Below are positions 1 to 6,659 of a stretch of 6,769 nucleotides of DNA, one piece after another. Numbering within the stretch: the stretch's first letter is position 1; each line of letters begins with the position of its first letter. A program made the position numbers and the translations under genes. Where the stretch lies: positions 1 to 6,769 of the forward strand of contig VBKY01000306.1 in NCBI GenBank assembly GCA_005879255.1. The letters run 5' to 3'. The notes under the pieces are model-generated. The model worked only from the letters and a program-made list of their open reading frames with translations, was not told the origin of the DNA and did not search any database. Source of the DNA: Deltaproteobacteria bacterium (GTDB lineage: Bacteria > Desulfobacterota_B > Binatia > UBA9968).

Positions 1-1026
1 GCCTTTACTGAACACTCGTTACCGATTGACGTCTCCTGGGAATTGGACGTCTGGGGACGAATTCGCCGCACCGTCGAATCGAGCGAAGCGACAGCCCAAG
101 CCAGTGATGCGGACCTGGAAGCTGCGCGGCTCAGCGCCCGCGCCGAACTGGCACAGGACTATTTTCAGTTGCGATCGCTGGACGCACAAAAGCAGCTCTT
201 GGATACCACCACGGTCGCCTTTCAAAAATCCCTCGATCTCACCAACAACCGCTATAACAGTGGTGTAGCTTCGCGCGGTGACGTGCTGCAGGCGGAAACC
301 CAGCTCAAAACAACGCAGGCGCAGGCCATCGACGTTGGCGTACAGCGGGCTCAACTGGAGCACGCTATCGCGCTTTTAGTCGGAAAAGCGCCGGCGGATT
401 TTTCCATTGGCGCCGCACCGCTCGCCGTCACTCCACCAACGATCCCCGCCGGAGTGCCCACAGAGCTGTTGCAACGTCGGCCGGATGTCGCCGCCAGCGA
501 AAGATTAGTCGCCGCGGCCAACGCGCAAATCGGCGTCGCCGAGGCGGCGTATTATCCAACTGTGTCAGTGAATGTTCAGGGCGGTTTCCAAAGTTCGAGC
601 TTGGCAAAGTGGTTTTCTTGGATGGGACGTTTTTGGTCGGCGGGCGTTAGCGCTTCGCAAACTCTGTTCGACGGCGGATTGCGCGGAGCGAATGTCGATC
701 AATCGCGCGCAGCGTACGATGCCACGGTCGCCGCCTACCGGCAAACCGTGCTCACCGGCTTTCAAGAGGTCGAAGACAATTTGGCGGCGCAGCAGATCCT
801 CGCCAATGAAGCGCAAGCGCAAGATGAAGCCGTGCAGGCGGCGCAGCAGTCTTTGGCGGTGACCATGAATCAATATCAATCTGGAATCGTCAGCTACCTG
901 AATGTCATCGTAGCGCAGACAACCGCGCTTACTAACCAAAGAACCGCGGTAGATATTCTCGGCCGGCGCCTCAACGCGAGCGTCCTCTTGGTCAAAGCGA
1001 TCGGCGGCGGGTGGAAGGTGTCATAG
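1..1026 (+). CDS. RND efflux outer-membrane factor, NodT/OprM family lipoprotein (5' partial)
   Basis: This is the outer-membrane channel of a tripartite RND-type efflux system. In this family a trimer forms a beta-barrel in the outer membrane with a long alpha-helical tunnel through the periplasm that docks on an adaptor protein and an inner-membrane pump. The frame is open from base 1, so the N-terminus, including any signal peptide and lipobox cysteine, lies outside the window. About 341 residues are visible, where the family usually has about 450-500. Two outer-membrane efflux (OEP) repeats can be seen. The first opens with SWELDVWGRIRR and continues through a long helical stretch with NRYNSGVASRGDVLQAETQL. 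The second starts at LLQRRPDVAASERLVAAANA, followed by AYYPTVSV, SQTLFDGG and NQYQSGIVSYLNVIVAQT, all typical of the family. It ends in TAG at 1024-1026. The pump and adaptor genes would be expected upstream. The substrate cannot be told, and no link to the hopanoid genes is evident. Confidence 0.93.
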   Translation, partial: AFTEHSLPIDVSWELDVWGRIRRTVESSEATAQASDADLEAARLSARAELAQDYFQLRSLDAQKQLLDTTTVAFQKSLDLTNNRYNSGVASRGDVLQAETQLKTTQAQAIDVGVQRAQLEHAIALLVGKAPADFSIGAAPLAVTPPTIPAGVPTELLQRRPDVAASERLVAAANAQIGVAEAAYYPTVSVNVQGGFQSSSLAKWFSWMGRFWSAGVSASQTLFDGGLRGANVDQSRAAYDATVAAYRQTVLTGFQEVEDNLAAQQILANEAQAQDEAVQAAQQSLAVTMNQYQSGIVSYLNVIVAQTTALTNQRTAVDILGRRLNASVLLVKAIGGGWKVS

Positions 1027-1176
1027 TCCATATTCGAAATTTGTCTGGCTCTCGTTGCGTTTGCGCCGGGCGTCTCGTATGTCGCTCTTATTTCCGGCGC
1101 GGACCTCATCCTTCAGTACCGGACCGGATAGAAAAATAGGCAATCAGCCATAGGCCCGGAAGCCAAGGAGGCAAAA

Positions 1177-1368
1177 ATGCGTGAGATTCTGACAGGTATC
1201 TTCAGCTGGCCGTGGTTTTCCGAACCGCACGGTTACAATTTTAACGGCCACTTCATTAGGCACAGCGGAGTAGGAAGAGATCAAATCTTTCGTCACACAA
1301 TTCTTTTGAGACCATATCGTGATGTCCGAAAGAGAGCAGATCCAACGGTCAACAAAAGACCTGTTTGA
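1177..1368 (+). pseudogene. Truncated gene remnant, possible N-terminus of an MBL-fold metallo-hydrolase
   Basis: A 63-codon frame starts at an ATG placed 5 bases after AAGGAGG (1165-1171), the strongest ribosome binding site in the window. The first 30 or so residues (MREILTGIFSWPWFSEPHGY, then NFNGHFIRH) look like a real, conserved N-terminus. From memory they resemble the opening of a group of metallo-beta-lactamase-fold hydrolases with a W-W-FSE-x-GY-x-FNG pattern. In those proteins the next residues are a Gly-Asn and Ile-Asp-Pro strand, followed by the metal-binding HxHxDH motif. Here the reading after about residue 33 turns into arginine-rich, low-quality sequence and stops at TGA (1366-1368), with no metal motif. 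I found no continuation in the other + frames up to 1764. The simplest reading is a gene broken by deletion whose start survived. A genuine 63-residue small protein is the alternative. The family assignment rests on memory only. Confidence 0.45.
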
Positions 1369-1764
1369 ATATGGAGGGGAGAAGCGAGCTTCACCAGCGC
1401 GCCAGGACGCTAAGCTGCAGAGATAAAAAGAGGTGTCGGCAGAATCCTTTCAGTTCACCGCTTCGTCGCGCTTCGTAAACTTCTCCGCCGAGTCCGAATT
1501 CTATTCGTCGAATCTCTCCGGCAGCATATTGATACGTCCTTTTTTTCGGTCCATTGTTTAGTAAGGCCCGTCCCTTTAACAAAGGATTGAAGGGCCGCAT
1601 ATTGGACTTTGGTCCAATGCCCTTCTGACCGCCAGAGCGAGCCTTTCGATCCTGTTTCGCGCCATGGGGCGAGCAGCGGCAAACGGTCGTCTAATATGTT
1701 ATGAGTTAATAAGGGTCTTTAGAAAAAAAGAGACTTCTAACGAAGATTCTGATATCAAAACGAC
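1369..1764. other. Gene-free stretch upstream of the FPP synthase
   Basis: About 400 bases hold no reading frame that I can support. Frames on the minus strand (for example 1391-1600) have no family resemblance and biased composition. The stretch contains the hairpin at 1589-1625 and an A+T-rich segment at about 1691-1760 just before the FPP synthase start. That segment is the natural place for its promoter or leader, but no pair of -35 and -10 hexamers at proper spacing stands out, so no promoter is called. The segment at about 1398-1414 resembles degenerate GCCAGGACGCTAAG-type intergenic repeats seen in many soil bacteria, but only one copy is visible here. Confidence 0.5.
1589..1625. repeat. 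Imperfect inverted repeat / stem-loop (two 7-bp stems, 4-base loop, 5-base bulge)
   Basis: The inner arms ATTGGAC (1601-1607) and GTCCAAT (1612-1618) are perfect inverse complements around the loop TTTG. The outer arms GAAGGGC (1589-1595) and GCCCTTC (1619-1625) are also perfect, directly continuing the right side, with a 5-base bulge CGCAT (1596-1600) on the left only. The total is 14 paired bases in 37. Neither strand has a T-run after the stem, so it is not a standard intrinsic terminator. It lies about 140 bases before the FPP synthase start and could be a leader RNA structure, a protein-binding site or the tip of a small mobile or REP-like element. The role is unknown. Confidence 0.7.
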
Positions 1765-2652
1765 GTGACTCGGGACGATTTCGATATTCGAAAATATCTC
1801 CTCGAGACCAGGGAGTGCGTTGATCGCGCTCTAACTCGTTACCTCAAAAACGACAGCCAAATGGCCTCCGTCCTTCATCAGGCCGCGTGTTATAGTGTGT
1901 TAGATGGAGGCAAAAGGCTGCGTCCCATACTGACTCTCGCAGCCGGCGAGTTGTTCGGTGCCAAGCGACAACTTCTGTTGCCGTTTGCTTGCGCTATGGA
2001 GTTGATTCATTGTTATTCGCTGATCCACGACGACCTGCCGGCGCTCGATAACGACGATTTGCGGCGCGGCAAGCTTTCCTGCCACAAGCGTTTTGGTGAA
2101 GCGATAGCGCTGCTGGCTGGCGATGCGTTACTTACCGAAGCTTTTTTTATTATGTCGGACCCAAACGTGACCCGGCGGTTGAGAGGCCCTCTCGCCTCCA
2201 ATCTTATTCGCGAGGTTGCCTCCGCAGCTAGCATTAGAGGCATGATCGGCGGACAAAGCACCGAGCTCGAACTCGTCAAGGACAAGGTCACAACGGCTAT
2301 GCTAGAGAGCATGGATGGCTTAAAGACCGGCGCCTTGATCACCACAGCAGCTCGCGTCGGGGCAATGATCGGTAAAGCAACGCGCAAAGACCTCGAACGA
2401 GTTACGCGATACGCGCAAGCGCTCGGTTTGGCCTTCCAGCTTACGGATGACATCCTGGACGCGCATGAAATTTCGACGGACAGCCACGACCATAAAGGCA
2501 TAGCCAATTATTTATCCGTCGCCGGGCCCGTGAGGACCAGCGAACGTGTGCAGGCACTTTTATCCGAGTGCCTAAGAGAAATGGAATATTACGGCAGCGC
2601 AGCGGAACCTTTGCGAGCGATTGCGCGCTACGTCGCCGAAAGAGACCGCTGA
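1765..2652 (+). CDS. ispA: Short-chain polyprenyl diphosphate synthase, probably farnesyl diphosphate synthase
   Basis: This cytoplasmic prenyltransferase condenses dimethylallyl or geranyl diphosphate with isopentenyl diphosphate, most likely stopping at C15 farnesyl diphosphate. It has 295 residues, close to the usual 290-300 of bacterial FPP synthases. Visible motifs are GKRLRP (49-54), the first Asp-rich motif DDLPALD followed by NDDLRRG (from residue 89) with the bacterial two-residue insertion, and the second Asp-rich motif DDILD (228-232), both binding Mg-diphosphate. Tyr84, five residues before the first Asp-rich motif, is a bulky chain-length residue consistent with a C15 product. 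The GTG start is preferred because an in-frame stop lies at 1750-1752 and the family N-terminus begins here; no Shine-Dalgarno sequence is evident. Oddly, the segment after DDILD is about six residues shorter than in E. coli IspA and lacks the usual GKxTYP lysine. It is followed by squalene synthase after 175 bases, so it likely supplies that enzyme. A GGPP synthase is less likely. Confidence 0.9.
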   Translation: MTRDDFDIRKYLLETRECVDRALTRYLKNDSQMASVLHQAACYSVLDGGKRLRPILTLAAGELFGAKRQLLLPFACAMELIHCYSLIHDDLPALDNDDLRRGKLSCHKRFGEAIALLAGDALLTEAFFIMSDPNVTRRLRGPLASNLIREVASAASIRGMIGGQSTELELVKDKVTTAMLESMDGLKTGALITTAARVGAMIGKATRKDLERVTRYAQALGLAFQLTDDILDAHEISTDSHDHKGIANYLSVAGPVRTSERVQALLSECLREMEYYGSAAEPLRAIARYVAERDR

Positions 2653-2780
2653 CACCTGGAGAGAAGCGAAGACGCTAGCGATCGGACGGCGCGCTTTAAA
2701 GAGTCGCCCAATGAATTCCGCACAGGGGTGCAGCGTATATCCGACCCTCTTGCAAGGCCTGCTACGATGATCAAGAACAA

Positions 2781-2794
2781 CGACAAGCTTGTCG
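2781..2794. promoter_or_regulatory. Perfect 14-bp palindrome in the FPP synthase-squalene synthase gap
   Basis: CGACAAGCTTGTCG is identical to its inverse complement over all 14 bases, with no spacer. It ends 33 bases before the squalene synthase ATG and 20 bases before its ribosome binding site. This position and symmetry would suit an operator for a dimeric repressor controlling the downstream three genes separately from the FPP synthase. As RNA it could form only a short, poor hairpin. Only one copy is visible in the window, and no regulator gene is present, so the operator role is an inference. Confidence 0.4.
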
Positions 2795-2814
2795 AATAGC
2801 CGGCCAATTGAAAA

Positions 2815-2820
2815 GGGAGG
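2815..2820 (+). promoter_or_regulatory. Ribosome binding site of squalene synthase
   Basis: GGGAGG is followed by a 7-base A-rich spacer and the ATG at 2828. This decides the start: the frame remains open upstream to a TTG at 2789, but that codon lies inside the palindrome and has no such site. A further in-frame ATG at 2855 also lacks one. Confidence 0.85.
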
Positions 2821-2827
2821 AAAAAAC

Positions 2828-3985
2828 ATGCTGTCTTTTAGACACAAAAGCGTCATGTCTGAGATCACCTCGCCTCCTGATTGCGATCCTCGCGATACGG
2901 CTCCGGGAAAATTGTGGCGCAGCGACGATGAATTTCAATCGGAAATGCTACAGGGAGTTTCCCGCACCTTTGCATTAACTATTCCACAGCTTCCTCCGGT
3001 GCTTTGCCGAGTCGTGTCCAACGCTTATCTTCTGTGTCGCATTATCGACACTATAGAAGACGAGCCGGTCATTAGTCCCCGGCAAAAAAGCTACTTTTGC
3101 CAGCAATTTTTGAAGACCTTGAGCGGCGAGATCAACGCCGAACCGTTTCCCCGTCAACTCGGCGCGTCGCTTTCAAGTCAAACACCACCCGCCGAGCACG
3201 AACTGATTCGCAACGTTACTCGTGTGGTGCGAATCACACGCAGTTTTTCCGAGGCGGAACGCCGCGTGCTGCAGCAGTGTGTCCGCGCCATGGCTAGAGG
3301 CATGAGCCAATTCCAGTTACGGGGCGGAAAACACGGACTGCAAACTTTGGAGGAGCTCGATCAATACTGTTATTACGTTGCCGGTGTCGTCGGCCAAATG
3401 CTGACCCGTCTGTTTTGTCTCCACTCCCCGGAAATAGCCAAAAAGCGCGACGCTCTGATGGTGTTTGCAATCTCGTTCGGGCAGGGCCTGCAGATGACGA
3501 ATATCCTGAAAGACGTGTGGGAAGATTATGAGCGCGGAGCCTGTTGGTTGCCGCGGAACCTCTTCGCCGAGGAAGGATTCGATCTCGACGATTTGACGAC
3601 GGCGAAGAATCGGACAGAGTTCGAGCACGGAATTCAGCGTCTTATCGGCATCGCGCATCGACACTTGCGCAACGCGATAGCTTATACGTTGCTTATCCCT
3701 AAGCAGGAAACGGGAATTCGTAAGTTCTGCCTCTGGGCCACCGGCCTGGCCGTGTTGACGCTGCGCAAAATCAACAAGCGCCTTTACTACACGAACGGCG
3801 CTCAGGTGAAGATCTCCCGATTGAGTGTCAAGGGAACGATTTTGGCTACCCGCCTAACGCTCCAAAACGACGCTCTCCTGAAACTGCTCTTTTACCTCGC
3901 TGCTTGGCATTTGCCTCTAGCCTCCGAAAGAGCTGGATTTCCGTCGCTGGACCCAAATGAAATTGAAACGAAAAGCGCATTTTGA
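2828..3985 (+). CDS. Squalene synthase (farnesyl-diphosphate farnesyltransferase, single-enzyme type)
   Basis: The product is predicted to condense two farnesyl diphosphates head-to-head into presqualene diphosphate and reduce this with NADPH to squalene, at the cytoplasmic membrane face. It has 385 residues from the ATG that follows GGGAGG. Family signs are SRTFALTIPQLP, the first Asp-rich motif DTIEDE (74-79), the substrate-pocket segment YYVAGVVGQMLTRLF, and the second Asp-rich motif DVWED (229-233) followed by YERGACWLP. The SRTFALTIPQLP/AYLLCRIIDTIEDE pattern is that of the one-enzyme bacterial squalene synthases known from methanotrophs and relatives, not of HpnC or HpnD, and the length exceeds the about 280-300 residues of those two. 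A hydrophobic stretch near the C-terminus (LLKLLFYLAAWHLPLA) may help membrane association. The gene overlaps the cyclase frame by 4 bases. A phytoene or dehydrosqualene synthase is the alternative, but the cyclase neighbour argues for squalene. Confidence 0.92.
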   Translation: MLSFRHKSVMSEITSPPDCDPRDTAPGKLWRSDDEFQSEMLQGVSRTFALTIPQLPPVLCRVVSNAYLLCRIIDTIEDEPVISPRQKSYFCQQFLKTLSGEINAEPFPRQLGASLSSQTPPAEHELIRNVTRVVRITRSFSEAERRVLQQCVRAMARGMSQFQLRGGKHGLQTLEELDQYCYYVAGVVGQMLTRLFCLHSPEIAKKRDALMVFAISFGQGLQMTNILKDVWEDYERGACWLPRNLFAEEGFDLDDLTTAKNRTEFEHGIQRLIGIAHRHLRNAIAYTLLIPKQETGIRKFCLWATGLAVLTLRKINKRLYYTNGAQVKISRLSVKGTILATRLTLQNDALLKLLFYLAAWHLPLASERAGFPSLDPNEIETKSAF

Positions 3986-5961
3986 GATCGCCGGTTCGCC
4001 TCTCCCTCATGGCGCCACCCTTCCTAACCACCCGGCACGCTGAAAAAAAGAGAATAGAGAGCTCGGATGAGTTGCGCCCAGCTGAGCTGGAACGCGCAAT
4101 TCGAGATGCCGCGGACGCGCTGCACGAGTTGCAACACCCGCAGGGGTACTGGTGTTTCGAGCTCGAGGCCGACTGCACGATTCCAGCCGAATATATCCTG
4201 ATGATGCACTACATGGATGAAATCGACGAGCAGCTCGAGAAGAAACTTGCCTCCTACTTACGCGCCCGCCAAAGGCAGGACGGCGGCTGGCCGCTCTACT
4301 ACGGCGGCAACGCCGAGATCAGCTGTTCCGTAAAAACTTACTATGCGCTAAAACTTGCGGGTGACGCGCCGGATGCGCCCCACATGGCGAAAGCCCGCGA
4401 GACGATCCTTCGGCTGGGCGGAGCATCGCGGAGCAATGTGTTTACCCGGATCACGCTTGCCATCTTCGAGCAACTTCCCTGGCGTGCCGTGCCATTTTTG
4501 CCGGTAGAAATCATGTTGCTGCCGCGCTGGTTCCCTTTTCACCTCTGCAAAGTGTCCTATTGGGCACGGACGGTGATGGTTCCTTTATTCCTCCTTTACA
4601 CGTTCAAGGCGCGGGCGCGAAATCCCAAAAAGGTTTCGATCCGCGAACTCTTTACCACTGATCCTTGGGAACAAAAGGGCTATTTTCCCGTTCATTCAGC
4701 GCTCAATCGCGTCTTCCTCGTGCTGGATCGTCTCGGACTAAGCCTGTATCCCTGGATTCTGCGAGGGTGGCAGCGTTGCGCCATAAAAAAGGCCGAAGCC
4801 TGGATATTGGCGCGCCTGAACGGCGAAAGCGGCTTGGGGGCTATCTTTCCCGCCATGGTGAACGCCTACGAAGCGCTGGATTTGCTCGGCTATGCCTTTG
4901 ACCATCCGCTGCGTGTTCAGGCACGGCGCGCGCTCGAGAATCTCTTGGTCGACAACGGAGACAGCGCCTATTGTCAGCCCTGCGTGTCACCAGTGTGGGA
5001 CACCGCATGGGCCTGTATCGCGCTCCAGCAAATAAGTGAGGAGCGGAGCGGCACGGCAACAAAAAGAGCTTTCGCTTGGTTCGCTGAACGCCAGCTCATG
5101 AAAGAATCGCAGGATTGGAGTTTTAACAGGCCCCATGTGCGTGGCGGCGGTTGGCCGTTTCAGTTCGAGAATTCTTACTATCCCGATCTGGACGACACCG
5201 CCGCGGTCGCTTACGCAATGCATAAAAGCGGCGACTCAAAGTTAAGCGCCGCTGTGGAACGCGCAGCCGAATGGATTTGCGGCATGCAGTCGAAGAACGG
5301 CGGCTTCGCCTCGTTCGATGCCGATAACGATCACACTTATCTCAATGAAATTCCGTTCGCCGATCACGGTGCCCTGCTGGATCCCCCGACCGAGGACGTC
5401 AGCGCGCGCTGCGCGATGCTCCTGGCGCAGCGGCCTTCCGCGCAGAGCCAAGTCGCCCTAGAACGCTCCCTCGAATACCTCTTTCGCTGCCAAGAGCCGG
5501 ACGGCTCATGGTACGGCAGATGGGGTACAAATTACATTTATGGTACGTGGTCCGTTCTTATGGGTTTGGAAGAGGCGAGGGTCGGCATCGACGCCGAAAC
5601 GATACGACGCGCCGCGGGTTGGCTTAAACAGGTTCAGCGTCCCGACGGTGGATGGGGCGAAACCAACGACACCTACTTTGAGCCGTCGAGACGAGGCCGA
5701 GCCGATCGCAGCACCTCTTTTCATACTGCATGGGCTTTACTCGGACTAATGAGCAGTGGCGAGGTTGGTTCCGATTCGGTCCGCCGCGGGATCGACTTTC
5801 TTATCCGCACACAGCAACCCAACGGTTTTTGGAACGATCCCGAGTTCAATGCACCGGGTTTTCCGCGCGTCTTCTTTTTGAAATATCACGGTTACGACAA
5901 ATATTTTCCGTTATTAGCCTTGGGTCGCTATCGCGACTTGACGGCACGGGAAAGAAAATAG
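3982..5961 (+). CDS. shc: Squalene-hopene cyclase
   Basis: The enzyme is a monotopic membrane protein that folds squalene and cyclises it to hop-22(29)-ene and/or hopan-22-ol. The length is 659 residues from TTG 3982, or 650 from ATG 4009, within the usual 630-720. The general acid motif DxDD is DLDDTA at 402-407, which marks a squalene rather than an oxidosqualene cyclase. Counterparts of Alicyclobacillus active-site residues are W194 (W169), W339 (W312), F393 (F365), D404 (D376), W514 (W489), and F627, F631, Y635, Y638 (F601, F605, Y609, Y612). Several QW repeats are seen: RQDGGWPLYYGG, QEPDGSWYGRWGTNYIYG, QRPDGGWGE and QQPNGFW. Y420 and H451 are replaced by F445 and R476, as I recall being common in proteobacterial HpnF. 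The start is uncertain: TTG overlaps the upstream stop as TTGA, suggesting coupling, while ATG 4009 lacks a clear ribosome binding site. The stop shares one base with the next gene's GTG. The gene is also called hpnF. Confidence 0.97.
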   Translation: MRSPVRLSLMAPPFLTTRHAEKKRIESSDELRPAELERAIRDAADALHELQHPQGYWCFELEADCTIPAEYILMMHYMDEIDEQLEKKLASYLRARQRQDGGWPLYYGGNAEISCSVKTYYALKLAGDAPDAPHMAKARETILRLGGASRSNVFTRITLAIFEQLPWRAVPFLPVEIMLLPRWFPFHLCKVSYWARTVMVPLFLLYTFKARARNPKKVSIRELFTTDPWEQKGYFPVHSALNRVFLVLDRLGLSLYPWILRGWQRCAIKKAEAWILARLNGESGLGAIFPAMVNAYEALDLLGYAFDHPLRVQARRALENLLVDNGDSAYCQPCVSPVWDTAWACIALQQISEERSGTATKRAFAWFAERQLMKESQDWSFNRPHVRGGGWPFQFENSYYPDLDDTAAVAYAMHKSGDSKLSAAVERAAEWICGMQSKNGGFASFDADNDHTYLNEIPFADHGALLDPPTEDVSARCAMLLAQRPSAQSQVALERSLEYLFRCQEPDGSWYGRWGTNYIYGTWSVLMGLEEARVGIDAETIRRAAGWLKQVQRPDGGWGETNDTYFEPSRRGRADRSTSFHTAWALLGLMSSGEVGSDSVRRGIDFLIRTQQPNGFWNDPEFNAPGFPRVFFLKYHGYDKYFPLLALGRYRDLTARERK

Positions 5962-6659
5962 TGCTGGGAATTATCGTCTCACTGCCCTGGGAGCTAAGAA
6001 GTCTCACGCGGGAAAAGATCGAAGTCGGAGAATGGCGAGCGATTGCGGATAACACCTTGGTTGCCGTTTCGGGAATGGGAGCAGAGCGCGCCTACACGGC
6101 AGGTTCGGTTTTGGTCTCGCAGGGTATAACGGCACTGCTGAGCTGGGGTTGCGCGGCGGCGCTTGACGATGGTCTCAACGCCGGGAGTCTACTGCTTCCT
6201 GAACGGATTATTGGAGCAAGCGGTGAAATTTATCACGCAGACGCTGAATGGCATAACCGTCTATATCGAACATTACAGTCCAAAGTTCGCGTTCGTACTG
6301 ACGCTCTAGTTGAAAGTAACGCCATCGTGAAAACTTCGGCCGAAAAGCGGGCGCTAGCCAAGCGCACGCAAGCTGCAGCAACAGATATGGAAAGCGCAGC
6401 ACAGGCGCGGCTTGCAGAAAAGTGGCGAATACGGTTTGCAGCGATCCGGGCGATTGTTGACACCACGCCAACCGAAATTCCCAACAGCGTTTTCCAGGCG
6501 CTCAGCCCGCAAGGCGACCTGAGCGTGCGGAAGCTTCTGATTAGCGCTTGTCTTCGGCCCGCGGATTGGCTCATGTTCCTGCAACTCGGCATTCAGTTTA
6601 ACGCTGCACAAAAAATTCTCAAACAGACGAGAGCGCTTGTACTTGACTCAAATTATTAG
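5961..6659 (+). CDS. hpnG: Hopanoid-associated nucleoside phosphorylase-like protein HpnG
   Basis: HpnG belongs to the MTA/SAH nucleosidase and purine nucleoside phosphorylase superfamily. In hopanoid producers it is known to release adenine from adenosylhopane, giving the ribosyl intermediate of extended hopanoids such as bacteriohopanetetrol. The 232-residue product shows GIIVSLPWELRSL at the N-terminus, with E11 at the place of the nucleosidase N-terminal glutamate. It also has SGMG (37-40), a WGCAAAL segment, DMESAA (142-147), where the ribose-binding Met-Glu lies in relatives, and IRAIVD ending in D167, at the place of the catalytic Asp. The GTG at 5961 is chosen because its G is the last base of the cyclase TAG, a typical coupled start, and because family similarity begins there. 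The frame is open a further 231 bases upstream inside the cyclase, without family similarity. A general MTA/SAH nucleosidase is the alternative, but position directly after the cyclase favours HpnG. Confidence 0.88.
   Translation: MLGIIVSLPWELRSLTREKIEVGEWRAIADNTLVAVSGMGAERAYTAGSVLVSQGITALLSWGCAAALDDGLNAGSLLLPERIIGASGEIYHADAEWHNRLYRTLQSKVRVRTDALVESNAIVKTSAEKRALAKRTQAAATDMESAAQARLAEKWRIRFAAIRAIVDTTPTEIPNSVFQALSPQGDLSVRKLLISACLRPADWLMFLQLGIQFNAAQKILKQTRALVLDSNY

Noticed and set aside
1063..1100. 7-bp inverted repeat GCGCCGG / CCGGCGC after the efflux gene, considered as a terminator
   Set aside because: The loop is 24 bases long and no T-run follows, so it does not meet the form of an intrinsic terminator.
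1322..1426. 34-codon + strand frame starting MSEREQIQRSTKDLFEYGG
   Set aside because: The opening residues look protein-like, but there is no ribosome binding site, it overlaps the 1177-1368 frame and the second half is low quality. Chance is a sufficient explanation without conservation data.
1391..1600. 69-codon minus-strand frame in the gene-free stretch
   Set aside because: No family resemblance. Its start lies within the hairpin and there is no convincing ribosome binding site.
2013..2507. 164-codon minus-strand frame opposite the FPP synthase
   Set aside because: It is a serine-, alanine- and arginine-rich antisense shadow of a well-supported gene, with no recognisable domain.
2789..2827. 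TTG start 13 codons upstream of the squalene synthase ATG
   Set aside because: The TTG lies inside the palindrome and has no ribosome binding site, while the ATG at 2828 follows GGGAGG at ideal spacing.
5730..5960. In-frame upstream extension of the HpnG frame through the 3' end of the cyclase gene (77 extra codons)
   Set aside because: The extension has no resemblance to the nucleosidase family. It is arginine- and phenylalanine-rich as expected of an off-frame reading of the cyclase, and family similarity starts exactly at GTG 5961.
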